This document shows, piece by piece, positions 1-8,661 of a stretch of 21,985 nucleotides of DNA (positions are counted from its first letter, which is position 1; every line of letters starts with the position of its first letter). The notes below the pieces were generated by a model. That model was given only the letters and a program-made list of their open reading frames with translations, was not told the DNA's origin and made no database searches. Source of the DNA: Clostridia bacterium (GTDB lineage Bacteria > Bacillota > Clostridia > Oscillospirales > QAKW01); assembly GCA_017442025.1 (NCBI GenBank), contig JAFSBD010000196.1:1-21985 (forward strand), given 5' to 3'. The position numbers and the translations under genes are program-made.

Positions 1-948
1 CACCTTATCGGTGGCATCGCAACGGACCACTTCCTTGGCGATCTCTTTGAGTTCATCGTCCAGCAGGACTACGTGGTCGCTATCCCAGCGCATCGGGCGG
101 GTAACGTGGAGGGGGATGCGATCCTTAAAGACCAGCAGGGCGGGCAGCTTATCGCTGATCACCTCGGTGGGATGATAATGGCCGCTATCCAGCAGGTTAT
201 AAACATGGGGATGGGAGGCGGCATAGGTCAGATAAAATTCCGAAGAACCAACGGTATAGGCCTCCAGGCCGATACCAAACACCTTGCTCTCCACGCAATC
301 GATGACGCCCTCATACTTTTCAGCAAAGATCTGATCCAGGCTATCCTTCAGGCGCATACGGGGGCCGAGGCGGTCGGCGGGGATCTCCTTATAACCGTCG
401 GGGATCCAGCTATTGCAGCTGACCTCGCAGCCCAGCTCCTTGGCAAAATAGGCCGCGATCTTGCGGCAGGCGATACCATGGCGCACCCAGAAGGCGCGGA
501 TCTCATCGTCGGGATGGCTGAGGGTCAGGCTCTCGGCGGCCTTGGGATGGCTGAAATAGGTGGGGTTGAAATCCAGGCCCACATTATTTTTCTTGGCGAA
601 CTCTACCCACTTGGCAAAATGCTTGGGCTCCAGCGCGTCGCGGTCCACAGGCTCGCCGTCAAAGATGGCATAGATGGCATGCAGATTGATCTTCTTTTTA
701 CCGGGGATCAGCTTGAGCGCGACCTCCAGGTCGGCCATCAGCTCTTCGGGGTTGCGGGCCTTGCCGGGATAATTACCGGTGGTCTGAATACCGCCGGTGA
801 GCGCACCGCCGAGATTTTCAAAACCGATAACGTCATCGCCCTGCCAGCAATGCATGCTGATGGGAATGTTTTTCAAAATTTCCATTGCCTTTTCGGTATC
901 GATACCGAACTTCTTATACTTCTCGCTTGCAGAATTATACCGCTCCAT
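1..948 (-). CDS. rhaA: L-rhamnose isomerase, 3' end cut by window edge
   Basis: The enzyme interconverts L-rhamnose and L-rhamnulose, the first step of rhamnose breakdown in the cytoplasm. The visible 316 residues begin MERYNSASEKYKKFGIDTEK and run to the window edge in frame. The family is about 420 residues, so roughly the last 100 are missing. Family blocks seen include SMHCWQGDDVIGFE near residue 30, NLHAIYAIFDGE near 95, FNPTYFSHP near 130, and the metal-site block LDSGHYHP at residues 253-260. D254 and H257 there should match Asp267 and His270 of the E. coli enzyme. The start is fixed by a strong AGGAGG six bases before the ATG. A promoter lies just upstream (980-1007). No other rhamnose gene is visible, so the rest of the pathway must lie left of the window or elsewhere. 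The plus-strand reading of this stretch is a shadow. Confidence 0.95.
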   Translation of the reverse strand, partial: MERYNSASEKYKKFGIDTEKAMEILKNIPISMHCWQGDDVIGFENLGGALTGGIQTTGNYPGKARNPEELMADLEVALKLIPGKKKINLHAIYAIFDGEPVDRDALEPKHFAKWVEFAKKNNVGLDFNPTYFSHPKAAESLTLSHPDDEIRAFWVRHGIACRKIAAYFAKELGCEVSCNSWIPDGYKEIPADRLGPRMRLKDSLDQIFAEKYEGVIDCVESKVFGIGLEAYTVGSSEFYLTYAASHPHVYNLLDSGHYHPTEVISDKLPALLVFKDRIPLHVTRPMRWDSDHVVLLDDELKEIAKEVVRCDATDKV

Positions 949-979
949 GGGAAGTCCTCCTTTATAATCTTATAATTTT

Positions 980-1007
980 ATTTTAAACGATTGAAAAAAA
1001 CCGTCAA
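980..1007 (-). promoter_or_regulatory. Probable sigma-A promoter of rhaA with overlapping inverted repeat
   Basis: On the minus strand TTGACG (1002-1007) is followed after 16 bases by TAAAAT (980-985). Each box matches consensus at five of six positions, and the rhaA start is about 30 bases further on. A 6-bp inverted repeat, GATTGA/TCAATC, covers the -35 box and part of the spacer and could bind a regulator. The 117-bp gap between addA and rhaA holds this promoter. I saw no convincing terminator for addA in it. Confidence 0.65.
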
Positions 1008-1065
1008 TCCTTTTTGGGCAAAACAACAAATTCACCCACCAAATTGATTAAAAATATACCCTTAT

Positions 1066-4000
1066 TTATACTTCGATCGCCTGCTCCAGCGCAAAGCTAT
1101 AGATCACCTTGCGGGTAACCTTCAGTCCCTTTTGCCGCCGCAGAGCCTCGGCATAAAGATCCATCTGCACCTGATAGCGGCGGATGAGCTCCTCGGGGGA
1201 GCTCACCCGATCGGTCTTATAGTCCAAAAGCATCGCTTCCGATCCCCGCACGCTATAGCAATCCAGCACGCCCTGAATAAGGATCTCCCCTTCGGCCTCT
1301 TGGCCGAAAAGGGCGGATGCCTCCATGGGGAATAAGAACCGCTCTTCCTTGCTGTAATAGTCTGATTGCAGCAGGTCGGCAAAGCAGGGGCTTTGGGTGA
1401 AGCGGCGGATCTTATCCACCGCGATCAGCTTGCGCTGCTCCTCCAAAATGAACCCATTTTCTACCAAGCGGGCAAGCTCCGATTCGGGATCCTGCCGCAG
1501 CCGCTCAAAATTGCAAAACTGCAGCGCCTGATGAAGGGCATTACCCACCTCATTGCCCCGCGGACGGAACCGATTGGCAAATCGCGGCGCAGAGGCGCGC
1601 AGCCGCTCCTCCAGCAGAGGCTCGGCATCCTCCTCCGGCTCGCGAAGCCCCTTGAGCTCCGAAACCGAAAGCTTGGCGGGCAGCCGCACCGCCGATAGAT
1701 GGGGGTAGACCCAATCCAGCCGCGCACGGAACGCCTGCGGATCGAAAACTACCTGCTCCTTTTGGGGGAAGGGCTTCTCTTCCCCCTGCTCGGCATGGGC
1801 GACTTCCACCCACTTGGCAAAGAGGGGCGGATAGTTCCCGCCTGCCAGCCCATGCTGCAGGCGCAGATCTTCGCCTTCTTCCGCGCCTGCAAAAAGGGTG
1901 CAGAGCCAGCGCAGATAGCAAGCATCCTTGCCGGTGAGCAGCCAGCGGGGCAGGGGCTTGCCCAAAAGGGCACCCTCCACCGCCCATTGGGCAATGGTCT
2001 CTTCTTTTTCATTAGCTAAAATGATCAGTTTGCTTTCGGGGCGGGTAAGGGCAACATAGAGCACCCGCTCCTCCTCGCTGATGCTATCGGTCAGGATCTG
2101 ATCAGCCAGCACCCGCTGGGCGACCGACCGCCCCCGATAAAAGCAGGATGGCTGAATCTGCTCGACCGCCGCGCCGAAGCGGGGATGGAGCAGGATCCGC
2201 TCCGAAAGGTCGGTGCGGTTAAAGGTCTTTTGACTATCCCCCAAAATGCAGATGGGAAATTCCAACCCTTTGGATTTATGGATGGTCATGATCCGAACGC
2301 TGTTGCCCTCGGCCTGCAACCGCGCACCGCCCCGATTGCCGCTTTTGGAGATGCGGATATGCTCGGTAAAGGCGTAAAGCCCCCGATACCCCTCCTCTTC
2401 AAAGAGGCGGGCATCCTCCGCCAAAAGCTCCAGATTGGCGCACTTTTCCGCGCCGCCGAGAGTAGCGGTATAGGTGGCTAAGATCCCGCTCTGCTGATAG
2501 ATGCGATAGAGCAGATCATAAACATAGAGCGTGCCCGCTAACTTGCGGTAGCCCTCGATGGTCTCATAGGCGCGCCGCGCCTTTTCGGTCTTCTTTGCCG
2601 CCAGCCGCAGATTATCATAAAGGGGTTGGCGGCGGTTACGCAGAGCGGCCAGCTCCCCCAAAGAGAAGGCGAAATAATCCCCCAGCAGGAGGGAGACCAA
2701 CGCCATATCGTCGTAGGGGTTATTCAATACCAGCAGGTAGGATAGGATGCTCTGCACCTCGGGCAGATCGAAAAATCTCACCCCTTCATTCTGGTTGACA
2801 ACAGGGATCCCCTGCTCCAGCAACGCCTGCTCAAAAACGGCGGCTGAGCCCGAAGCGTTGCGCAGCAAAATGGCAAAATCCCGATACTCCACCGGGCGGC
2901 TCAGCCCGTCGGGGAGCAAAAGCTCCTGCCGCTGCTCCACCATTTGGCGGATGAGGCGGGCGGTATAACGTGCATTTTGATCGACCGGACGGATCTTTTT
3001 GCCCGTTTTAGGATCGTCTTCGGGCTTGAGATGATGGATCTCCGCGCAGATCTCCGCGGGGCGGGCATAGGTGCGGCCGTTTTTAAGCCGCTCCGAATCG
3101 GTATAGTCCACGCCCCCCACTGCGGGGCTCATAATCGCCCCAAACACCGCGTTGGCAAACCTTAAAATGCCGGGATGGGAGCGGAAGTTGGCGTTGAGTT
3201 CCAGCACCGTTGGGCTCTTAAGTACCGCGCCCTCATAAGGCGCAGACGCCTTACGCTTTTGATCGAAGATCTCCGGCTCCGCGCCGCGGAACCGATAGAT
3301 GCTCTGCTTCATATCCCCCACCATAAAGAGGTTTTTTCCCTCTTGGGAAAGGGCGCGGAAGATCAGATCCTGCACCCGATTGGTATCCTGAAATTCATCG
3401 ATGATGATTTCATCATAATCCTGCCGCAACTGCAGGGCAAGGTCGGTCGGGATCAGGCGGTCGGCGGCGGGATCATAATCCGCCACCAATAAGCGAAGGG
3501 CCATCTGCTCCATATCATGGAAGGAGATCCAGCCCCCCTTGCGGCGCGCCTTTTCCAGCCGCGCCCTCAACTCCATGCAACAGGCAAAATAGGTCTCCAG
3601 CAACCGCCCCTCCCGCTCCAGGCAGGCGATTGCCTCATCTTCCGCGGCGGTAAAGGGTGCAATAAAGGCAGTAACCGCCTTTTTGATCCGCTCCCGCTCG
3701 GCTTTGATCTTCTCGATCTCTTCCTCTGCAAGCAGCTCCTTGAGCCAATCCTTCCATTTGGCTTTGGCAAACCCAAAGTTTTTGGCTTGATCGGCAAAAG
3801 CCTGATAATCCCGCTTTTGGGGCAGGGCGGCAAGTGCCGCCAAGGCCCGTTGCTCCTCTTCAAAAAAGTCTAATAAGGGGGCGCATTCGCTCAACCCCCA
3901 ATGACTATGGAGCTTTTCAAGGAAGAAGGCATGGCGCACCCGCAGAGCCTCCAGCTCCTCCGAAAGATAGGCAACCAGCCCATCCTCATTAAAACGGTCA

Positions 4001-4617
4001 AAGAAGGGCGCGCCCTTTTTGCGATAGGGGGCCAGCGCCCGCTCGATATAGTCCTCGGGCAGAGGCTGATCCTCCAAGAATTTCATTCCCTTCACCAGCA
4101 GATCGGCAAGGGCCTGATCGTTGCGCCCGATGGCGTAGCATTGCAAAAAATGCTCGGTTTCCTGATCCTTGCGGCCATAGAGCTCCTCGATCAGCCCTTC
4201 CGTCTCCTCGGCGATCATCGCCGCCTCGGCGGTCTCATCGATCAGCCGAAAGCGGGGGTCTAAATCCAACCGCTCAAAATGGCGGGTGATCAGCCCCAGG
4301 CAGATGCTATGCACCGTTCCGATCTCGGCGCTATCGATAAGGGCGCTCTGGCGGAGCAGATGGTCGCTCCCGCCGCTCTCCCGCAATTTTCCGTCCACCA
4401 CCTTTTTGATCTTCTGCCGCATCTCTTCGGCGGCGGCGGTGGTATAGGTCATGATCATCAGTCGGCGGATATCCCCGCCTTGCTCCGAAAGATACCGCAG
4501 GACCCGCTCCACCAAAACCGCGGTTTTTCCGCTCCCCGCGGCGGCGGAGACCAATAAACGATCGCCCCGACTGTTGATGGCGCGCTCCTGCTGATCGGTA
4601 AAGGATATTTTGCTCAT
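1066..4617 (-). CDS. addA: ATP-dependent helicase/nuclease subunit A (AddA)
   Basis: AddA is the UvrD/Rep-type helicase and one of the two nuclease subunits of AddAB, which processes double-strand DNA ends to give RecA substrates. The product is 1183 residues, close to the usual family size of about 1200. Walker A is SAAAGSGKT at residues 24-32, Walker B is DEFQDTN at 407-413, and helicase motif GDMKQSIYRFRGAEP is at 434-448. The C-terminal RecB-family nuclease block has GVLDCY followed by LLDYKTD, with D1132 and K1134 as probable catalytic residues. A longer reading in the same frame begins upstream at 4713. I chose the ATG at 4617 (MSKISFTDQQERA) because it matches family N-termini and overlaps the addB stop in an ATGA junction, the usual sign of translational coupling. 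There is no frameshift or missing motif. Confidence 0.95.
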   Translation of the reverse strand: MSKISFTDQQERAINSRGDRLLVSAAAGSGKTAVLVERVLRYLSEQGGDIRRLMIMTYTTAAAEEMRQKIKKVVDGKLRESGGSDHLLRQSALIDSAEIGTVHSICLGLITRHFERLDLDPRFRLIDETAEAAMIAEETEGLIEELYGRKDQETEHFLQCYAIGRNDQALADLLVKGMKFLEDQPLPEDYIERALAPYRKKGAPFFDRFNEDGLVAYLSEELEALRVRHAFFLEKLHSHWGLSECAPLLDFFEEEQRALAALAALPQKRDYQAFADQAKNFGFAKAKWKDWLKELLAEEEIEKIKAERERIKKAVTAFIAPFTAAEDEAIACLEREGRLLETYFACCMELRARLEKARRKGGWISFHDMEQMALRLLVADYDPAADRLIPTDLALQLRQDYDEIIIDEFQDTNRVQDLIFRALSQEGKNLFMVGDMKQSIYRFRGAEPEIFDQKRKASAPYEGAVLKSPTVLELNANFRSHPGILRFANAVFGAIMSPAVGGVDYTDSERLKNGRTYARPAEICAEIHHLKPEDDPKTGKKIRPVDQNARYTARLIRQMVEQRQELLLPDGLSRPVEYRDFAILLRNASGSAAVFEQALLEQGIPVVNQNEGVRFFDLPEVQSILSYLLVLNNPYDDMALVSLLLGDYFAFSLGELAALRNRRQPLYDNLRLAAKKTEKARRAYETIEGYRKLAGTLYVYDLLYRIYQQSGILATYTATLGGAEKCANLELLAEDARLFEEEGYRGLYAFTEHIRISKSGNRGGARLQAEGNSVRIMTIHKSKGLEFPICILGDSQKTFNRTDLSERILLHPRFGAAVEQIQPSCFYRGRSVAQRVLADQILTDSISEEERVLYVALTRPESKLIILANEKEETIAQWAVEGALLGKPLPRWLLTGKDACYLRWLCTLFAGAEEGEDLRLQHGLAGGNYPPLFAKWVEVAHAEQGEEKPFPQKEQVVFDPQAFRARLDWVYPHLSAVRLPAKLSVSELKGLREPEEDAEPLLEERLRASAPRFANRFRPRGNEVGNALHQALQFCNFERLRQDPESELARLVENGFILEEQRKLIAVDKIRRFTQSPCFADLLQSDYYSKEERFLFPMEASALFGQEAEGEILIQGVLDCYSVRGSEAMLLDYKTDRVSSPEELIRRYQVQMDLYAEALRRQKGLKVTRKVIYSFALEQAIEV

Positions 4618-7600
4618 GAGCCCGCCTCCTCTCTCCAGCCGAAGGGATCTTCGGAATATTCTTTCTTTTTCCCCGCCTCGGGGGTATAGCCGCAAAGGCT
4701 TGCAAAATCGCAATAGGTGCAGGCATCGGGGGAGTGGCCCTTCAAGGGCCGCACCGCCACATTCCCCGAGAGAATGCCTTCGGCGGTCTCCTTCAAAACG
4801 GTCTCCATATGGTCTACCATCTCCTGCATCATTTGCGGGTCATAGACCTTTTGGCCCTTTTTCAACGCACCGTCCTTGGTATAATCTACCTTGAAATAAT
4901 GACTTCCCCTGCCGCTATCCAGAGCCGCAAGGGCGGCCTCATCGGCGGAGAATGCACCGCCGCGCTTATAAAAGGCGCGGAGCTTTTCTTCCAGTTCCTC
5001 GGGCGGGATGGGTTGGTCAAAGGCAGGGGTGCGGGCCTCCATATAACAGCCCGCGCCCGCCAAGGGCTCCGCCCAGCGGCCGCTCTTCATCAATCCGTAA
5101 AGATAGATGGGGAGCTGAACGTTATCCCGATTGGTGATCCCCCGCAGGTCGAAGGTCTTGGGTCCGGTCTTATAGTCGGTAACCTTTAAGTAGGTCTTGC
5201 CGTCCTTTTCAAAGGTATCCACCCGATCCACCGACCCGATCAACTCCACCGCTCCGCCCTTTTCCAGGGGGAGCACCTGCCCACCCAAGGGAACTTCCAC
5301 CCCATAGGGGCGATACTGCCCCTCCTTCAGTTCCCCCAAAACATTCTCTGCCACGCGGCAGAAAAGGGCGGTCATCCGCCGATAGAGGGAATCGAATCGG
5401 TTACTGCGGTTGAAATCCCGCAGTTGGTCGGCCAAGTATTCGCGGGCCATTTCCTCTCCAAAGCGTTGAATTTCGCTCGATGTATACTTATCGTAATCAT
5501 AATTTTCGGTTTTCAGCCGTTCGATCAGCTTTTCCATACCGTAATGGACAAAGGTGCCGATATTGGCCGCATCAAAGGTGATGGGCTCGGTGGGCTTGAT
5601 CCGCATGGTCTTTTCCATAAAATAATGGAAGGGGCAATTCTGATAAAGGCTGATCTGGCTATAGCTCAGCCGCAGATGATCCCCAAAGAGTTGCCGCGCG
5701 ATCTCGGCAGGGATGGTATCTTCCTCGGCCCGTTCGGGGGGCAGGGCCTCCCCAAGCTCGGCTAAAATTTCCTCTCGCAGAGGCGGGCACCAGCCGGTCA
5801 GCTCCCGTGCGCCCGCAGGGGTGGCGGCAAAATCATAAAGGTCCATATCCGCCCGATAGATGGGCTGGATATTCAAAAGCCGTTGGAGCTTATCCAGATA
5901 GACCGAGGGGATGAGGGGCTCGCCGTTCATCCGAAAGGCACTATAGGTGAAGGTCAGCCCGCGCCGCGCCGAAAAGAGCGCCGCATAAAGGCGGTGCTGG
6001 CCCTGGAGATGATGCTGCTGAAGGGTGGCGTTGCAGGGCAGATTTTCTTCCGCAAACAGCCGCCGTTCCCGATCCCCGATCAGCCCGGTATCGGCAACGG
6101 GCATGGGCAGAAGCCCTTGATTGCATCCAACGATATAGAGATATTCCACCCCATCCAGGCGGCTATGAGCCACCTCGCCCATCGCCACTGCGTCCATGGT
6201 GGGCGGGGCGATATTGAGGGCGGTCTGCTCCCCGCAAAGGCCGATCAACTCCTCAGCCGCATAAAGGGAGAGGGGGGCATTCTCAAAGATGATATAGATA
6301 TCATCGAGGATATCGGTGAGGGTGGAATATAATTTCAGATATTCCCGGCTGAGGCGGCGGTTTTGCTGGGTCTGCCAGGCATTCTCCCCCGCTTCGCCCA
6401 AAAGGCTTTGGGCAACCGATGCCATCTGCTCCTCCACCTTAAAGTCGCAGAGCAGTTGATAGATGGCCTCGGCCAAAGACGCGCCGGTCTCCCCCACCGC
6501 CTCCTTCATCCGAAGCAAGGGGGCGCAGACGCGCTTGCGCAGGGCATTCAGCTCCGCCAAGGTTTCCAAAGCCTCTTCATCGGGCTTGCCCATCCCTTTG
6601 GGGTTTTGGGTCCAATCGGCCTCCCGCAAGAAGCGTTCGCCGTTGACCTGCCATAAAATACAATAGTTTTCCAGGCGGCTGATCAAATCCCGATCCTCGC
6701 CGCAAAGGCCGGTCTTTAAAAAGGCCAGCAGATCCTCGCGGCGGAAATACCGCTCGGGGCTGATGATCCTGAGCGCGCTCTGGACAAAGGCGAAGATGGG
6801 CTTGCCCAAAGAGGTGCGCCCCTGATCCAGAAAGAGGGGGATGTTATATTTTTGGAAGATGGTCTCTGCCACCGGCCCGTATTCCGAAAGGTTCCCCGCG
6901 ATGAGGGCGATCTGCCGATAGCGCACCCCATCCTCCCGCACGCGGCGGGCGATATCCGCCGCCACCATCGAGAGTTCTTCGCGGATGTTGCGCCCCGCCA
7001 TCAGCCGAATATGCTCGGCGTTTCCTTGGGGGGCAGGGTTCGGGGAAAAGAAATGCTTTTCCAATTGCCGCAGATCTTCATATTCCAGGCGGCGGGACTC
7101 CCCTGCCATCCCAATCGTTTTGGTGGCAACGCCTGCGCTCTTGGCAATCCGCTTGAGGGCGGCCAGTTCCTTTTTGGCAGGCTCAAAGAGCAGAGCCGGA
7201 TCCTGCTCGTCCACCAAAAGGGCGCAATAAACCGCAGGGCTTTGGGCAAAGATCACCTTTAGCAATTCCCGCTGACGGCCGGTGAACCCGAAAAAGCCGT
7301 CCAGCACCACCGCCGTGTTCTTAAAAAAGCCATGCTCCTCCGCCTTGGCGGTGGCCGCCGCCAGATCCTCGGCGGCGGAACGGTTTTCGGCAGAAAGGGC
7401 AGTGCGATAGGCATTATAAAGCAAAAAGAGATCGGCATATTTTTGTTGCCAATCCTGCCGCCCGCTCTTAGCCAGCAAGGGCAGAACCTGCTCCTGCTCC
7501 AAGCCGGAAAGAGAAAACTCCCCGAAGACCTCCGCCAGGCGGGCAACAAACCCCATGGTGGGGCGGGCGGTGCGGTAGTATTTTAAATTCTTTTGTTGCT

Positions 7601-7880
7601 CCTGCAACACCCGATAGATCAGCGCGGTCTGGCGGGCATTGCTCATATAAGAGCCTGCCACCCCGCCGAAGGCGCGGAAGATCTCGTTGCAGAGGCGGCG
7701 GAAGGAAGCCACGCGCACCCCATCCAAGCCCATGCCGCCGAGCCGACGCTCCAGCACCATCGAGCTCTGCTCCGGGACAAGGTAAAACACCCGCTCATAC
7801 CGCTCGGCGAGCAGGGGCAGTTGTTCCATGATCCATTCGGTTTTGCCGGTTCCGCTTCGGCCGGTGATAAAGGTGATCAT
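4614..7880 (-). CDS. addB: ATP-dependent helicase/nuclease subunit B (AddB)
   Basis: AddB is the partner of AddA. It carries an inactive-type helicase fold used for Chi recognition and a second RecB-family nuclease held together by an iron-sulfur cluster. The product is 1088 residues. The N-terminal P-loop is GRSGTGKT at residues 7-14. The four expected cluster cysteines are all present: C749 (in LYQNCPF) and C1054, C1057, C1063 (C-x2-C-x5-C). Nuclease residues D885 (GSVDRVD) and D902/K904 (TDYKTG) are intact, so this subunit should cut DNA. The start has an AAGGAAGGG ribosome site and follows a clear promoter at 7916-7944. The last four bases overlap the addA start. The order addB-addA is the standard Firmicutes order. 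Confidence 0.95.
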   Translation of the reverse strand: MITFITGRSGTGKTEWIMEQLPLLAERYERVFYLVPEQSSMVLERRLGGMGLDGVRVASFRRLCNEIFRAFGGVAGSYMSNARQTALIYRVLQEQQKNLKYYRTARPTMGFVARLAEVFGEFSLSGLEQEQVLPLLAKSGRQDWQQKYADLFLLYNAYRTALSAENRSAAEDLAAATAKAEEHGFFKNTAVVLDGFFGFTGRQRELLKVIFAQSPAVYCALLVDEQDPALLFEPAKKELAALKRIAKSAGVATKTIGMAGESRRLEYEDLRQLEKHFFSPNPAPQGNAEHIRLMAGRNIREELSMVAADIARRVREDGVRYRQIALIAGNLSEYGPVAETIFQKYNIPLFLDQGRTSLGKPIFAFVQSALRIISPERYFRREDLLAFLKTGLCGEDRDLISRLENYCILWQVNGERFLREADWTQNPKGMGKPDEEALETLAELNALRKRVCAPLLRMKEAVGETGASLAEAIYQLLCDFKVEEQMASVAQSLLGEAGENAWQTQQNRRLSREYLKLYSTLTDILDDIYIIFENAPLSLYAAEELIGLCGEQTALNIAPPTMDAVAMGEVAHSRLDGVEYLYIVGCNQGLLPMPVADTGLIGDRERRLFAEENLPCNATLQQHHLQGQHRLYAALFSARRGLTFTYSAFRMNGEPLIPSVYLDKLQRLLNIQPIYRADMDLYDFAATPAGARELTGWCPPLREEILAELGEALPPERAEEDTIPAEIARQLFGDHLRLSYSQISLYQNCPFHYFMEKTMRIKPTEPITFDAANIGTFVHYGMEKLIERLKTENYDYDKYTSSEIQRFGEEMAREYLADQLRDFNRSNRFDSLYRRMTALFCRVAENVLGELKEGQYRPYGVEVPLGGQVLPLEKGGAVELIGSVDRVDTFEKDGKTYLKVTDYKTGPKTFDLRGITNRDNVQLPIYLYGLMKSGRWAEPLAGAGCYMEARTPAFDQPIPPEELEEKLRAFYKRGGAFSADEAALAALDSGRGSHYFKVDYTKDGALKKGQKVYDPQMMQEMVDHMETVLKETAEGILSGNVAVRPLKGHSPDACTYCDFASLCGYTPEAGKKKEYSEDPFGWREEAGS

Positions 7881-7915
7881 CGCGCCCTTCCTTTCTCATA
7901 AAAATCTATAGTTCT

Positions 7916-7944
7916 ATTATAAAGAAAATTTTACTGGTTGTAAA
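7916..7944 (-). promoter_or_regulatory. Sigma-A promoter of addBA
   Basis: The minus strand reads TTTACA (7939-7944), a 17-base spacer, and TATAAT (7916-7921). The -10 box is perfect and the -35 has one mismatch. It starts immediately after the terminator of the upstream gene at 7952-7977, so addBA appears to be an independent transcription unit. Confidence 0.75.
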
Positions 7945-7951
7945 GAAAAAA

Positions 7952-7977
7952 ACAGCCGCATCCGAAGATGCGGCTGT
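7952..7977 (-). terminator. Rho-independent terminator of the membrane-protein gene
   Basis: A perfect 11-bp stem (7952-7962 with 7967-7977) closes a UUCG tetraloop on the minus-strand RNA. A run of seven T follows directly. It begins five bases after the stop codon of the gene at 7982-8530. Confidence 0.92.
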
Positions 7978-7981
7978 CTGA

Positions 7982-8530
7982 CTATTTACTTGGTGCTTCG
8001 ATAGGCGGGGATACATATTTTTCAATGATCTTGATCCCGTAATATTCCAAAAGCGTTTCGTCGTTAATCGGTAGCGTTTCAGGATAAACTCCAATTTCGC
8101 CCGGTTGGGTTCCATATTTATCAAGAGGGTCATCGATGCCCATATAATATTCAGAGCTCCCCAGTTCAAACCAAACCCTATAATCCTCCTCTTCTGCCAG
8201 CACGATTTCATAAGTTTCATCGTTGAAGATATCATTTTTAAAATAACGTTTCCAATAATAGATATCGCCCACCTCGAAATCTCCTTTTGAATCTTCAAAC
8301 TCGATCACCAATGTATCCTCGATCTCTTTGCGTTCACCATCGATCTCATAAACCAATTTAAAGGGGAATTCCCCCTGCTCTACCGCAGGCGGAGGCGGAT
8401 CCGGAATGGTAACTGCGCACAACCAGATAAAGCCCCAGACTCCGAAATATAACAAAATCGGTATCAAAAGTGTCGCAGCAATTCCGCCTCCTGCAATGCC
8501 TAAAATTTTAATGAGCTTTCTGTTTTTCAT
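7982..8530 (-). CDS. Unrecognised protein with one N-terminal membrane segment
   Basis: I do not recognise this 182-residue protein. It has a basic N-terminus (MKNRKLIK), a long hydrophobic stretch at about residues 8-40, then a proline-rich linker (PDPPPP) and an acidic domain rich in E, D and Y. That domain includes KLVYEIDGERKEIEDTLVIEF and a KYGTQPGEIGVY stretch, suggesting a beta-rich part outside the membrane. The cysteine near residue 36 is not in a proper lipobox, so I do not call it a lipoprotein. The ATG at 8530 is chosen over one 48 bases upstream because AAAGGAGG sits six bases before it. The gene has its own promoter and terminator, so it is monocistronic. It is AT-richer than addAB and may be a later arrival, which is inference. 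Confidence 0.8.
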   Translation of the reverse strand: MKNRKLIKILGIAGGGIAATLLIPILLYFGVWGFIWLCAVTIPDPPPPAVEQGEFPFKLVYEIDGERKEIEDTLVIEFEDSKGDFEVGDIYYWKRYFKNDIFNDETYEIVLAEEEDYRVWFELGSSEYYMGIDDPLDKYGTQPGEIGVYPETLPINDETLLEYYGIKIIEKYVSPPIEAPSK

Positions 8531-8567
8531 TATAGACCTCCTTTGGCCGCCAAAACACCACATTTTG

Positions 8568-8596
8568 ATTATACCCATTTATAGACCGCCCGTCAA
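8568..8596 (-). promoter_or_regulatory. Strong sigma-A promoter for the membrane-protein gene
   Basis: The minus strand reads TTGACG (8591-8596), a 17-base spacer, and a perfect TATAAT (8568-8573), about 38 bases before the start codon at 8530. Confidence 0.85.
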
Positions 8597-8628
8597 CCAC
8601 ATTGCCGTTCTGCCATGGTTTCTATAAC

Positions 8629-8658
8629 AAAAGGCTTTCGATTACTCGAAAGCCTTTT
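8629..8658 (-). terminator. Terminator after the last EEP gene
   Basis: A perfect 13-bp inverted repeat (8629-8641 with 8646-8658) has a GTAA loop on the minus strand, a GNRA-type tetraloop. The stem ends in four T, and it sits three bases after the stop codon of the EEP gene at 8662. The mirror A-run means it may also work on the plus strand. Confidence 0.85.
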
Positions 8659-8661
8659 CAT

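Noticed and set aside
73..975. 300-residue open frame on the plus strand
   Set aside because: It is the antisense shadow of rhaA, whose minus-strand protein matches the isomerase family throughout. The plus frame has no ribosome site or recognisable motif.
7906..8298. 130-residue minus-strand frame overlapping the orphan membrane protein
   Set aside because: It is a shifted frame of the orphan gene, runs through that gene's terminator and has no proper ribosome site.
8400..8440. Lipoprotein signal in the orphan membrane protein
   Set aside because: The residues before the cysteine (IWLC) do not match a lipobox, and the hydrophobic stretch continues around it.
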